A DNA stretch of 64,000 nucleotides from contig JACCGJ010008366.1 in assembly GCA_013407085.1 (NCBI GenBank), positions 310,001-374,000 on the forward strand. The letters are read 5' to 3'. The DNA is from Atriophallophorus winterbourni. Its lineage: Eukaryota; Platyhelminthes; Trematoda; Plagiorchiida; Microphallidae. The notes beneath the pieces are model-generated. The model was not told where the DNA came from, did not search any database, and worked only from the letters and a program-made list of their open reading frames with translations. Shown in pieces: positions 46,701 through 53,900 of the stretch; within the stretch, counting starts at the first letter, position 1; every line of letters starts with the position of its first letter. The translations under genes and the position numbers were made by a program.

Positions 46701-49176
46701 CCTGGAATAACAAATTATCCAAACATATTTCCAAACGAAATTTCCTCTCTCCATGTCACAATTGGAATTACTTTTGCTCCTCATTCGAAGCATACGGACG
46801 CAAACATTAAAGTAACGATTTCTATTGTACAGATATTTGCTTTTATTCACTATGAATGTTGAATCTTGAATACTGAAACGTTTAAGGATTAATCAGCTAG
46901 AGAATTTCGATAACTTTTAACTTTGTAAGTTATAATGAAAGAACACTTTTCATTGTGATGTCGAGTTATAAACATTGTAATCGTTGAACAAGTGAAACAA
47001 ACATTTATCTCATCGATATCTTGTAATTCTCTATCGTTTTGTGTTAAACATTACTGTGAAGCTTAAATATCCAATATTTTCGAATAAACCTTCCACCTTC
47101 TTCTTCTTCTCGGTAAATTTCTGATTAAAAGTTTTCATCTATAAACAATACGGATGTTTTTTTGAGAACTATGAGCAGCTTTCTTGGTGCACCTACACTC
47201 AAATACGCGTTTATCACAAACTTAATTCACTGTCTGAGTCATTTAACTACAATTTAACTCTTTTTAAAGCTGTGTCCCATAGTGAATTGCAACCATGCTC
47301 CGATCTCTATCAGGGAAGGAATCCAAGTTCGGAATATGAGACAAGGGCAATCATCAATGGGCTGAAGTTGATCGAAAAAAGTCTGGTACTGTATCTGAAT
47401 TTGCACTCTTCGGGTCAAATGATTCTATTGCCGTATAGCTTTGCCAAGCACGTACATTCAACGAATTACCTGAATGAAGTGAGTTTATATCATTTTTGAC
47501 ATATACAAAATATTTCGCCGAATCCACAAGTACTATAAATTTTAATGTGACTGACAGGTTGGTTTCTACCAACAGAAACTTTAAATTCCAAGCTTCATTA
47601 GCATTCTCATATATATATATATATATATATTTCCCTTCTATTAGCTCTCATTGGCAAATCACGTCAAAAATGAATTGAACCGAAGACATAAAGCCATGTT
47701 CAAAGTTGGATCGGCAGCGGAACTATTGTGTACGCAGGTTGTTTCAATTAAAATTGCTCTCGTTCACATTCATGAAACAATTGACCATAAAAATAATGTC
47801 TAGCATTCCAATGCTAATTGATATTTATATATCAACCTACACTAAGTCTTAATTTTTTTAATTCATGATTGATATTTTAATTTACTGCTTAAGCCATGGG
47901 GTCCGTAACACTGATGCTCATCTCCGAAGCTTACTGGCTACATGATTTCTCATAACATAAATCACACTAGGCTGTCAATCTTATATAATCTTGGCTCAGT
48001 ATACATACATATACAGGTATGTCTTGCAACCGAGTAAATAAAGTTAGATAATTCTATAATATTGTAAATTTTTAGGGATCCAGAAGATATTTGTACCTAG
48101 TTGCCACAAACTGCCCAAAAACCCACAATGTAATATTGGTTGCCAGACACCTAACAATGTACATTTATTGAATAAAAATTGTATTTTTCCGGTAAGACTA
48201 AAGATTTTATACTCGCGTGGTTCATAAAATTATAGATCAAGTTTCGGCGCAGAGGAAAAGACTGACAGTATTTTTAATCATATAATTTTGAAAAGTAAAT
48301 CAATCAACGAACGTTTGTGGCTAAATTGCTTAACAAACAATGGCGAGGCAGTTTAACGAATACGATTGAAAGCATAAACTAAGATTGCATATCGAGATTG
48401 GCCAATTGTTTAGAATAAAGATTCAAAATATACGTAACATACTATTCATGCAAAACACTCTGATTTTTTATCTCTTTGACATTTATTTCTAGTTTTTATG
48501 GCCATTATTTAAGTGTTTCTCAACTGGCGTATTTTTATTTTTCGGTCATATATAATAAAACACAAGCAGTACAAATCCTGTCGTGTGAATACTGACATAT
48601 TCAGTTGAACGTCCGCTTACATTCCTTCTTCAACGCATAACATTACATCGATAACAAAAAAGCTTTAAATATCGAAAAGATTAAACATTTATTAACCACA
48701 TGGCGTACAAGTACAGCGTCTACGGGTAACTGTCGGGAATACGATGTTTATTTTCACAGGAATACCAACTATACTTATGTTTTTATGCCTCAACTCAGTG
48801 TGAAGCTGCTGGACAATTATTAGCAACACTTGTAGAACCTGAATCTCGATATACCTTTAATAAATTTACCATATTGTTTGCCTGGGTAACTTAAACTACT
48901 GACGTACTTAATGTTCAACAAATCTGCGGCTTCTCTCTGTAACTTACTTCACCGAATTTAATTTGTTATTAAATTCCTGCAGACTTGGCATCTGGATCAG
49001 CAATAGACTATGTCAAAGGCACTATGAACGTTCCTTATGCATATGCTATTGAGTTGGGAAGAGTAACGGAAAATTTGCGAAATCCTGATTTGAAAATTGT
49101 CTTAGAAAACAGTGAAGAATTATGGACATTGGTGAACGCATTCGCGCTCAACGTATTACAATTAATCAACAATTGA
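22656..49176 (+). CDS. Zinc carboxypeptidase, M14A family, carboxypeptidase A-like (gene B)
   Basis: My exon model is 22656-22744, 29882-29975, 30239-30286, 32154-32288, 35686-35784, 37349-37447, 43340-43435, 44161-44251, 47270-47478, 47645-47729 and 48983-49176. It totals 1239 nt (412 residues), close to the ~420 usual for pre-pro-carboxypeptidases. Residues 1-25 form a signal peptide (IAEILFLLLITFMTQG core) and exons 2-4 a probable inhibitory propeptide. The mature enzyme shows GDSYEGRSI, zinc motif MHANEW (His69/Glu72), VNPDGYSYS, SWRKN (Arg127), DLNRNF (Asn144/Arg145), LNLHSSGQ (His196), YLASGSAIDY (Tyr248, Ile255) and AIELG (Glu270). All catalytic and zinc residues are kept. Ile255 predicts aliphatic or aromatic C-terminal substrates. 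Arg71, Arg124, Tyr198 and the GRYGF block are replaced, so subsite preference is probably changed. Boundaries of exons 3 and 4 are the least certain. AATAAA lies at 49334. Confidence 0.9.
22745..23597. other. Intron 1, proximal part
   Basis: A+T-rich. A 91-codon frame at 22957-23232 has no motif I recognise and is probably chance. Confidence 0.4.
23642..23683 (-). ncRNA. Hammerhead ribozyme, type I, intact core
   Basis: Same 42-nt fold as at 10203-10244: CCCTAC / CTGATGA / GTGC-AAACA-GCAC / GAAA / CCGGT / C / GTGGGG. All core bases are kept. Confidence 0.85.
23940..23981 (+). ncRNA. Hammerhead ribozyme, type I, intact core
   Basis: Plus-strand copy in the sense of gene B: stem I 23940-23945 with 23976-23981, core CTGATGA 23946-23952, stem II 23953-23956 with 23962-23965, GAAA 23966-23969, cleavage after C23975. 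In a gene B pre-mRNA it would lie within intron 1, so co-transcriptional cleavage is conceivable. Confidence 0.85.
24551..24700. repeat. Hammerhead-type repeat, core deleted
   Basis: It starts AAGCGCCTGTATGCCACTG like the unit and ends GACGGAAAAGCATGCAAATG in inverted sense. The segment that should hold the ribozyme is missing. Confidence 0.75.
25085..25515. repeat. Hammerhead-type repeat, inverted, mutated core
   Basis: Two arms in opposite sense, as at 23611-24127. The minus-sense core near 25216-25258 has TTAC for TTTC. The plus-sense core near 25437 reads CTCATGA instead of CTGATGA. Both ribozymes are therefore expected to be inactive. Confidence 0.75.
25530..26000 (-). mobile_element. 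CR1-like LINE 3' tail
   Basis: GTAGAATGTAAACTGCTCCAG and following bases closely resemble 50325-50830, the 3' region of the long minus CR1 copy, in the same orientation. No RT core is included. Confidence 0.6.
26250..27440 (+). mobile_element. LINE reverse transcriptase relic (RTE/SR2-like)
   Basis: The plus strand at about 26400-26590 reads FTFRQTLDHCHTYRLSTVAI, then PLDFMGAFISVDRKLLFNSL. This corresponds to the IFTLRQxLEHRHTYRRPTVVVFLD...AFDSVDR block that I recall from trematode RTE-type elements. Near 26985 KKCKVDLFTYLGI resembles the FTYLGS region. Heavily decayed and in gene B's intron 1. Confidence 0.55.
27440..28330. other. Intron 1 stretch, nothing assigned
   Basis: No supported similarity on either strand. 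Confidence 0.4.
28330..28500 (-). repeat. Hammerhead-type repeat relic (subfamily 1)
   Basis: It keeps the TTTGCATG...TTTCTGTCACACAC...CACGACC order and the later CACTGTTGGATAAGGTTGCT segment. The stem II region is deleted. Confidence 0.55.
28500..29360 (-). mobile_element. RTE-like LINE, 3' end fragment
   Basis: The minus strand gives YHGQGIISPPIITVKNCQ, VTVHNFTYLGSTIVDGHLIN, TEIDKRITRAAVILSQLNSR and CVLNALLYGSET. This is the conserved C-terminal region of RTE-type ORFs. The downstream 3' UTR, down to the GTCGATGTCGAC motif near 28535, matches the 3' ends at 38040 and 56310. Confidence 0.85.
29430..29700 (+). repeat. Hammerhead-type repeat relic (subfamily 1)
   Basis: CCTGATGAACGAGTTGACAG at 29545, GATGGAAATGCATG and GAACAGGTTGACCGTGGCAG follow the unit order in plus sense. 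The GAAA half of the ribozyme is gone. Confidence 0.45.
29882..29975 (+). CDS. Gene B exon 2: propeptide start
   Basis: Acceptor ATTTTGGCAG, donor GTAAGC, phase 2 in, phase 0 out. It encodes NTGFPDVPYGKRSNDSTAVF then KSNIFAYPSYNR. Assignment to the propeptide rests on position and phase. Confidence 0.6.
30239..30286 (+). CDS. Gene B exon 3: propeptide
   Basis: SSPLYVGVEDFKEIYH between acceptor GGCAAG and donor GTAAGT, phase 0 in and out. Using the nearby CACCAG acceptor (exon from 30234) would break the frame given exon 2, so GCAAG is preferred. Confidence 0.5.
30740..31800 (+). mobile_element. CR1-like LINE, internally deleted
   Basis: It begins PLTELFSESLSQIVIPTVWI then NYRHVTQFPIVSQVL (fingers of the RT), jumps near 30960 to DCELLQKVLDN, and ends in thumb-like sequence with a TKLVAAFSQKP segment near 31360. 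The palm with FADD is lost. Confidence 0.75.
32154..32288 (+). CDS. Gene B exon 4: end of propeptide
   Basis: Acceptor AAGTTGCAG. It encodes DFSISDNLLGRYAIYPSERR, DKFKINDEIPEVIEATSSVL and RGSYL. The GTTCAA donor at 32289 keeps the frame into exon 5; a better-looking GTTCGT at 32278 would not. The frame stays open to 32552, so the 3' border is uncertain. Confidence 0.5.
32560..33610 (+). mobile_element. CR1-like LINE, RT fragment
   Basis: The plus strand shows YAFDRVNHYILLQPERCGIT then NYLTGRLVQFSVDGG, VSQGSV and FADV (FADD mutated), followed by a thumb ending ...KMKYAFQALSP and NRANKLVAGLCRKPYM. Frameshifted and dead. Confidence 0.8.
33610..35480 (-). mobile_element. CR1-like LINE, minus copy with EN and ORF1 pieces
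   Basis: Minus strand order from right to left: ORF1 zinc-finger tail CKNCRTKPNENLPVL (35305), EN segment SQNYPACHLFAKTRGGVAYY (34305), and RT segment LLNWLNDYIRNRTNLESIDG then GVPQCSVVGRILFLIHDNE (33869). Large internal deletions. It abuts head to tail a plus copy ending at about 33610. Confidence 0.8.
35400..35500 (+). repeat. Hammerhead-type repeat relic (subfamily 2)
   Basis: GCAAACAGCCGGAAACCGGTAGTGGTGTG, written here as stem II, GAAA, palindromic stem III and stem I 3' strand, lies at about 35451-35480. The CTGATGA side is unrecognisable although CACCAC at 35422 could still pair with GTGGTG. Confidence 0.5.
35686..35784 (+). CDS. Gene B exon 5: start of mature enzyme, SYEGRSI
   Basis: IQFMLNHFAKRHTFVHLLSI then GDSYEGRSILALN. 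This is the conserved yhtldEIy...IGxSyEGRpI region of M14A enzymes. Acceptor CCCTCAAG, donor GTTCGT, phase 0 both ends. Confidence 0.85.
36080..36960 (+). mobile_element. RTE-like LINE, several internal deletions
   Basis: Leader-like sequence at 36090-36330 is followed by GCVLRVALSTYVQKEIRTSY (linker, compare CICRVALSTFGPTKARTSDW), FLRAARKEVK and then SETFEIRCGVKQRQILVN near 36770. Each piece matches a successive part of the 38040-42085 copy. Confidence 0.8.
37349..37447 (+). CDS. Gene B exon 6: zinc-binding HxxE
   Basis: ISKNCRLPSIWIDAAMHANE followed by WISSSALLYVTEK. His69 and Glu72 zinc ligands are present; Arg71 is Asn. Acceptor ACTTCCAG, donor GTGGCT, phase 0 both ends. Confidence 0.92.
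38040..42085 (-). mobile_element. RTE-like LINE, nearly full length
   Basis: Read from 42085 leftward: GC-rich leader; endonuclease from about 41215 ([20 protein letters not shown]), with HGVGFAVRDDILKATE and CVVVLGDFNARVGADYESC at 41067-40729; linker 40451-39840 ([20 protein letters not shown]); RT 39698-38937 with NYRGISLLN, GFRKGRSTFDMIF, FIDLTKAFD, RGVKQGCVLAPTLF and DLLFADDAAF; C-terminus 38944-38498 with FTYLGSTIADNLSLNTEIDK and LNDLLYGSETWATHTRHERK; 3' UTR to 38040. A small deletion removes the LQET catalytic Glu of the endonuclease near 41115, so the copy cannot move by itself. It sits in gene B's intron 6, antisense. Confidence 0.9.
39327..39698 (-). pseudogene. RT fingers/palm open frame of the RTE-like element
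   Basis: A 123-codon open frame containing GDCNNYRGISLLN, SESQCGFRKGRSTFD and YAVFIDLTKAFD with the first catalytic Asp. It is separated by a frameshift from the next frame (39275-38937), which holds FADD. Confidence 0.85.
42390..43240 (+). mobile_element. RTE-like LINE, decayed plus copy
   Basis: LRAARNKLQQIS at about 42725 and CALQEIQDSITITLLKNIGD then RVECHNYKGSHIQRLLKI near 43045-43150 match the linker and first RT motif of the minus copy next door. The two neighbouring copies are in inverted orientation. Confidence 0.75.
43340..43435 (+). CDS. Gene B exon 7: VNPDGY
   Basis: LLHEDGHSFLDKYQFFIVPL followed by VNPDGYSYSLFR, the signature after the second M14 helix. Acceptor ACGTTGTAG, donor GTAAGT, 96 nt, phase 0 both ends. 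Confidence 0.92.
43436..44160. other. Intron 7, no inserted element recognised
   Basis: A short A+T-rich intron. Confidence 0.6.
44161..44251 (+). CDS. Gene B exon 8: SWRKN ... DLNRNF
   Basis: DASWRKNARRIFNSPCDGVD then LNRNFPFHWK. Arg127, Asn144 and Arg145 are kept; Arg124 is Ala. Acceptor ACAAACAG, donor GTTGGT, 91 nt as in gene A. Confidence 0.92.
44655..44790 (-). mobile_element. CR1-like LINE 3' terminus with (TTC)n tail
   Basis: On the minus strand the sequence CACGAATAAAGTCATT runs into an uninterrupted TTC repeat. The same AATAAA-plus-TTC/TCC ending is seen at 47081-47110 (plus) and 55000-54985 (minus). It is a 5'-truncated insertion. Confidence 0.6.
44780..45070 (-). repeat. Hammerhead-type repeat relic (subfamily 2)
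   Basis: GAGTGCTCACATCCC, then TGTCTGGCTGTTTTTCATCATCATAT and TAGTGGATAATGAATGT repeat the landmark order of the 190-800 units. The core is too mutated to fold. Confidence 0.5.
45070..46650 (-). mobile_element. RTE-like LINE, decayed 3' half
   Basis: Minus-strand segments SQLEPLLHFIYLGLTNADNL then RTAAILTGLKSDARGNRNLT (46040-45880) match the C-terminal region of the RTE-like family. The 3' UTR follows. The RT remnant near 46600 matches the plus-strand text at 39470 (FRKGRST region). A block at about 45560-45750 is unrelated and may be a nested insertion. Confidence 0.75.
46650..47113 (+). mobile_element. CR1-like LINE C-terminus and 3' end
   Basis: KLSKHISKRNFLSPCHNWNY at 46700-46780 resembles the C-terminal tail of CR1-like ORF2. 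The piece ends TTCGAATAAACC...(TTC)n at 47080-47110, only 157 bp before gene B exon 9. Confidence 0.6.
47270..47478 (+). CDS. Gene B exon 9: zinc ligand His196
   Basis: It encodes CSDLYQGRNPSSEYETRAII, then LYLNLHSSGQMILLPYSF. His196 is present; Tyr198 is Ser. Acceptor TTTTTAAAG, donor GTGAGT, 209 nt as in gene A. Confidence 0.92.
47645..47729 (+). CDS. Gene B exon 10
   Basis: LSLANHVKNELNRRHKAMFK then VGSAAELL. The donor GTACGC was chosen over the following CAG/GTTG because it reproduces the 85-nt length and phase 1 of the gene A exon. Confidence 0.85.
47730..48982. other. Intron 10, no inserted element recognised
   Basis: A+T-rich, without supported features. Confidence 0.5.
48983..49176 (+). 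CDS. Gene B last exon: Tyr248, Ile255, Glu270
   Basis: YLASGSAIDYVKGTMNVPYA, then YAIELGRVTENLRNPDLKIV and a tail ending LQLINN before TGA. Tyr248 and Glu270 equivalents are present. The usual GRYGFLLP after Glu270 is replaced without any length change. AATAAA at 49334 is a possible poly(A) signal. Confidence 0.92.
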
Positions 49177-50280
49177 ATATTGTATGTTAACGCGTCGAAA
49201 ATCTAACGAAGTACAACCTAAATTAAATGAAATAATTTGCATGTCACAATAAGCATATACTTAGCTTTCAAATTGAACTTTTGAATATCCTTGATTATTA
49301 CGATCATTCAGAAATAGAAACCGATTTATTTAGAATAAAACCTTCTTTTAAAAAATTGCTGGAATCCTTTTGTAATATACAAGTTAGCACGATAAATTGA
49401 TTTTTGAAGTCGTTGAAAATAACGAATATTTGTTATCATGAATATTCAAAAGCAGTTTATTGAAACGATCTTATTACAATGAACATGGAATAAACTACGA
49501 TAACAAATATAGCAAACGTATGTGCTCAAAGATATTCCGAACTTTTCAAAGACGAATGGGTTACATGGAGATATGTCATATGCATTATTAGATTTGATTA
49601 TAACAGGTGCCGCGTGGTGAGTGAACTTAGCTAGTTTCATTCATATACGAATTGTACCCTTTAAATGCCATGCGCCATGGCATTGCAATATTTATACTCG
49701 ATCCGACATCACAAATAAATAAGAAAATCGGTACCAAATATAGTCAGAGAGATATGTAACAGTTTAACACCGATTTAAGTCAATGATTTCATATAGCCCC
49801 TATCGTTTAGTTCTAACAAACGTTAGATCACAGGCCGAACGAACGCTTATTGAGAAAACATTTCCATATTGAATTAAATATCAATGCCAGAAATAGAGTT
49901 TTGATGACAATAAATCTCATACACTTGAATCAATGTTTTAAGTAAGCAAATAACACATCCATTAAATAATATACTTACGTGTGTATTTCACGTTTAAATT
50001 TCGTCTGTGTTCATCACACACAAATATGTTGTAGGAGCACTTTAAAGACGAATCTTTACGCCTGTGCTAGATTTCAAGTACACCAGACCTTACTGATTAT
50101 GCATATCAATTCAAGATAATTCAAGATAATTCAGGGTTTTTAATGGTCTAAAAAGCAACAAGCATATCAATAACCATAGGATGGTAAAATTTGAAGTGTA
50201 AGTCTATAAAACAAGATATGGAATTAAATTAAACAGTTTATAAGTATTATGGAAACAATTAATACAATAAAAATTCGTCT
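49177..50280. other. Gene B 3' flank
   Basis: A+T-rich; AATAAA at 49334-49339. No coding sequence supported. Confidence 0.5.
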
Positions 50281-53200
50281 AATTTTGTCTTAAAGTCATG
50301 AAAGCTAGTGGAGTGAGCAGCGGCAGAATGTAAACTGTTCCAAGTAAAACAGACACGGAGAGAATAAAAATAACTTCTACAGTTCAGGCGGGAATGGGGT
50401 ACCACCAGCATGTATTCATAGGTTGGATAAATTCTCGTATCAATTCGCGTGAATAAAACCTATAAGCGAGGGTTTGGCGAAATGAATATATTATAAAATA
50501 GGATAAGGTCTCCTATAAATCGTGGATAGGGAAGGTCGAACAGATTCGGTTGAGCTATCCTTTTTTATAAGTCTTGTTTCGGATACTGAGAATTAGTTTT
50601 GTTGAGCGATGATAGATTCGCTGCCTACGTTTTACATCCATCTTGAACTAGAGAGAAAATAACTGCACAGCGTATTCCATGACTGGTCTCATTTATGTAT
50701 TCATGATCCTTGGGAATATCTAAGTCGAAAATTTTCCAAATACCGGTTTAAGTAGAATGAGGACACGTGGTGCTTTTGTAAAGGCAGTGTTCGTTTGAAC
50801 TGAGTTTTTTTTAACCTGAAGCATATCTAGACACCCAAATCATTTACTTCACTGCAATTTTCATGGATTTGTGAACCTATTTGGTATGTGAACTCTATTC
50901 GAATAGCCACATTCACGAGGCTGCATTTGTTGAAGTTGAGCTGCAGTTTGTACTTAAACGACTAGCTGTGAAGCGTATCAAGATCTTCTGGTAATAGCAG
51001 ACAGTCTTTTGGGCTACGGATAAAACGCCATATCTTTAAGTCCTCCGCAAAAAAACGAAATGTTACATCGAACAATTTCCGGTACTTCATTGACATGAAC
51101 CAAAAAGAGGATTCGCCCAAGAACTGAACCTTGGAGAACTCCGCTAGTTGCTGCGATTGGTTTTGATAATGCACCATCTACGCGTACCTCGGTAGTGCGT
51201 TTTGTTAAGTAGTCATTAAGCCAACTCAACAACGTTCCGGTGATACCAAGCCTTTCAAGCTTCTGCAGTAGTAGGCTATGATTAACAAGATCAAATGCTT
51301 TGCAGTTATCTAGGTAGCAGGCATGTATGCTTGCCCTTTATCTGCCGCTAGTGTCCAATCATCGAACGTTCTGAGTTAGTTAGATAATCAGGAGTAATTC
51401 CGTCTAAATCCCTGTTGTTTTCTCCATAGCAACTGATTATTTTCGAAATGTTTCATTAGATTGTCAACAATGAGGCGCTCAAGTAATTTGGAAATCACAT
51501 GTAACCGAGTAACCGGTCGGTAATTAGAAACATCGGAGCGATTTCCACCTTTATATATAGGAGAATTTATTCCATATTTCCGATCTGTTGGAATTGCTCC
51601 ATTTGCCAGTGTTTGTTTGAAAAGTTATGTGAGTGGTTTGTGTAGCAAAATCGCAGATTGCTTTAATATTAGCGAGGTTCTTCCGTCGGCCCCAGGAGAT
51701 TTGAAGGTTTTTAGATTAAATAATGCTTAAAGGACGCGTTTCGACATGACATTTATTTCATTCATGGCAACTGTGGTTTGATTTAAGATGTTTGTTGCAT
51801 GTTCTCTGGGACTGTATACTGAAGAATAAAACTTGGCTAAAGTTTCCGCAGGTTCTGATGCAGTTGTTGTTGGTCCAGCTGACTTGTTCACGGACGCAAC
51901 TCCAGGTTTCACCTTAGCTTGATCGTTAACCATACGATAAAGTATTTTGGGGTCTAGCTCCATTATGCGTGATATATGCTCTTAGAAGTACAACTTGTCT
52001 TGGATGACAAATTTGTTTATTTGTTTCGCAGTAAACGGAATGTTTCTTAGGTCTCTGATGATGCGTTTTGCTGATGGTGTCGAAAAGCAATGTTTCGGCT
52101 TCTTATTTTAAATTTGAGGTTATTTCTTCAGTTCCTGATGACAAATTCAGAGCTCACTTCGATTGAATTCTTGAGAGTAGATATTAGCCATACCCAAAAC
52201 TCATGTACGTTGCTGGTTTCTGGTTGGCAGTTAATCGTGTTTTTAAGAGCATCACTCAAAGCCATAATGTTAATCCGTCTAACTGTTTGACGGGCATCAT
52301 TTGTTTTTACAGCTTCAAACAGATAACCAAAATGGATGAAGACGTGATCACTTAGTCCCAGTGGACTTTCGTAAGCAACGTTATCAAATTCATGTTCATT
52401 GCTTGTCAGAACAAGATTCAAGAGCGAAAGTACATCGGTTCCGCGGGATCGGGTATTACATGCAATGTGGTTATAAAGAGTAATATAGTCCAACTCATTG
52501 AAGGCGTGTTCAAGGGTGTGTTCTGGGTGAATGGTACTGCTCGGTAATTGAAAATCCACAAGTGAATCTGGAAGTAGCCATGCGAATTCTGTCGAATATG
52601 GCCAGATTGTGAGTTTACTATGCAGACGGTGGGCGATATACTACTCCCAAAACACAGTCTTTACCGTTAGCTAATCTGGCTGAGCACATGACGATATCCC
52701 GTAACACGATGTCTGAATCCGTAATCTCGCGGCACAGAAGGTTTTGGCTATAATACAAAACTACTACTACTACTCCTTCCATTTCACGGTCATGGCGAAT
52801 AAGTGACATGACGTATAATTCTAGTTCACTATTTGTTTGATGAGTCTGTAGACACGTTTACGTTACGGAGATGATGTCTGGTGAAAATGTAAGAAAAGCT
52901 CCACGCGGTTCACCGATCTGCTTTTCAGACATTGTGCATTGGCGTAGAAGAATTTTATAGTAGTTTTTCTCAACAAGGATCGGGTGTGGGAAAGGAGGCT
53001 ATCGGAGTGCAGAACATCTGTTAGACCGAAACATCCAGAGTCGGCATTTGAAGGTTTTTTGCTTGCAAGAACATCTGATTGTTTTGAGTTTGTACTGTTG
53101 TAATGTATTTATCTATAGTGTCGGCTGCACTTGTTTCTTACACGTAAACTACTGATTGACATGATGGTGTTTCTACTGGACTTTATGTTGCATCTATCTG

Positions 53201-53900
53201 TCCAATATGAAGTTTCAATGCGATTCGTCTAATTTCTAGTGGTATTAGTCTGCTGCCATTTTCCCAACAAGTTTTGAACGTGTTCAACATATCTTTACGC
53301 AAGACTGTTATTTTAAGGACCGATGCCCTTATAATTCGTAGATTTGTGGATGTGGAACGTGTCCGTCACTGAGACATCATGTAAGCCAATTATATCACTG
53401 AGGAATCTCCATCGTAGCTGATCGTGTTTGCGTTGCACTGCGTTATCAGTTGCTTCATCAGCTTCTTGAACATCCGAAAGGATTAAACTTCGATCATCCC
53501 TCTGCTTCGTTTGGTCATGTTGCTGGGAGTTCCGGGCCATTTCCCACCAAGGCACATCAGCGAAGAACCGTGCAGTGGTCTTTGAACGCTCCCTACGCTG
53601 GAGAAAAGCGGATAGTAAGATGTTTTCTAGATCCCTTCCAGAGTTGACCGTGATTTTTTTTAGCTGTCTTGGCTGGTCCAGATTTGATGATTTGATAGCT
53701 CGAGCAGCTAAATCTGCGTTTGGTTTAGTTCGACAATTTTTACAAACGTAGCATATGCCAGGCATGTATTCATCATTCCGTTTCGATATCGCCTCCGGGG
53801 TCAATAATTTGTCACATTTTGCGTGGCACATGTGACCTCTCTAATTCATTGTTATGCAATCATTTTCTAAGTTTCCTGAAAATTTGAATTTACATTATCG
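50280..53900 (-). mobile_element. CR1-like LINE, long copy with PHD-finger ORF1
   Basis: Right to left: ORF1 at 53831-53313 (MCHAKCDKLLTPEAI, MPGICYVCKNCRTKPNADLA); endonuclease at 52809-52618 and 52559-52128 (GVVYRPPS, SLLNLVLTSNEHEFDNVAYE, SPLGLSDHVFIHF); linker 51963-51727; RT at about 51720-50960 with FDLVNHSLLLQKL-type sequence near 51290, LSWLNDYLTKRTTEVRVDGA, SGVLQGSVLGRILFLVHVNE and a FADD region mutated to FCGG; then a 3' tail to 50280. Frames are broken throughout. This is the most complete member of the PHD-finger CR1 family in the window. Confidence 0.88.
53313..53831 (-). pseudogene. CR1-like ORF1 with PHD-type zinc finger
   Basis: A 172-codon open frame with CHAKCDKLLTP and CYVCKNCRTKP. 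Cys/His spacing fits a PHD finger as found in ORF1 proteins of some CR1 elements. The later part (WWEMARNSQQHDQTKQRDD) is low in recognisable motifs. Confidence 0.7.
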
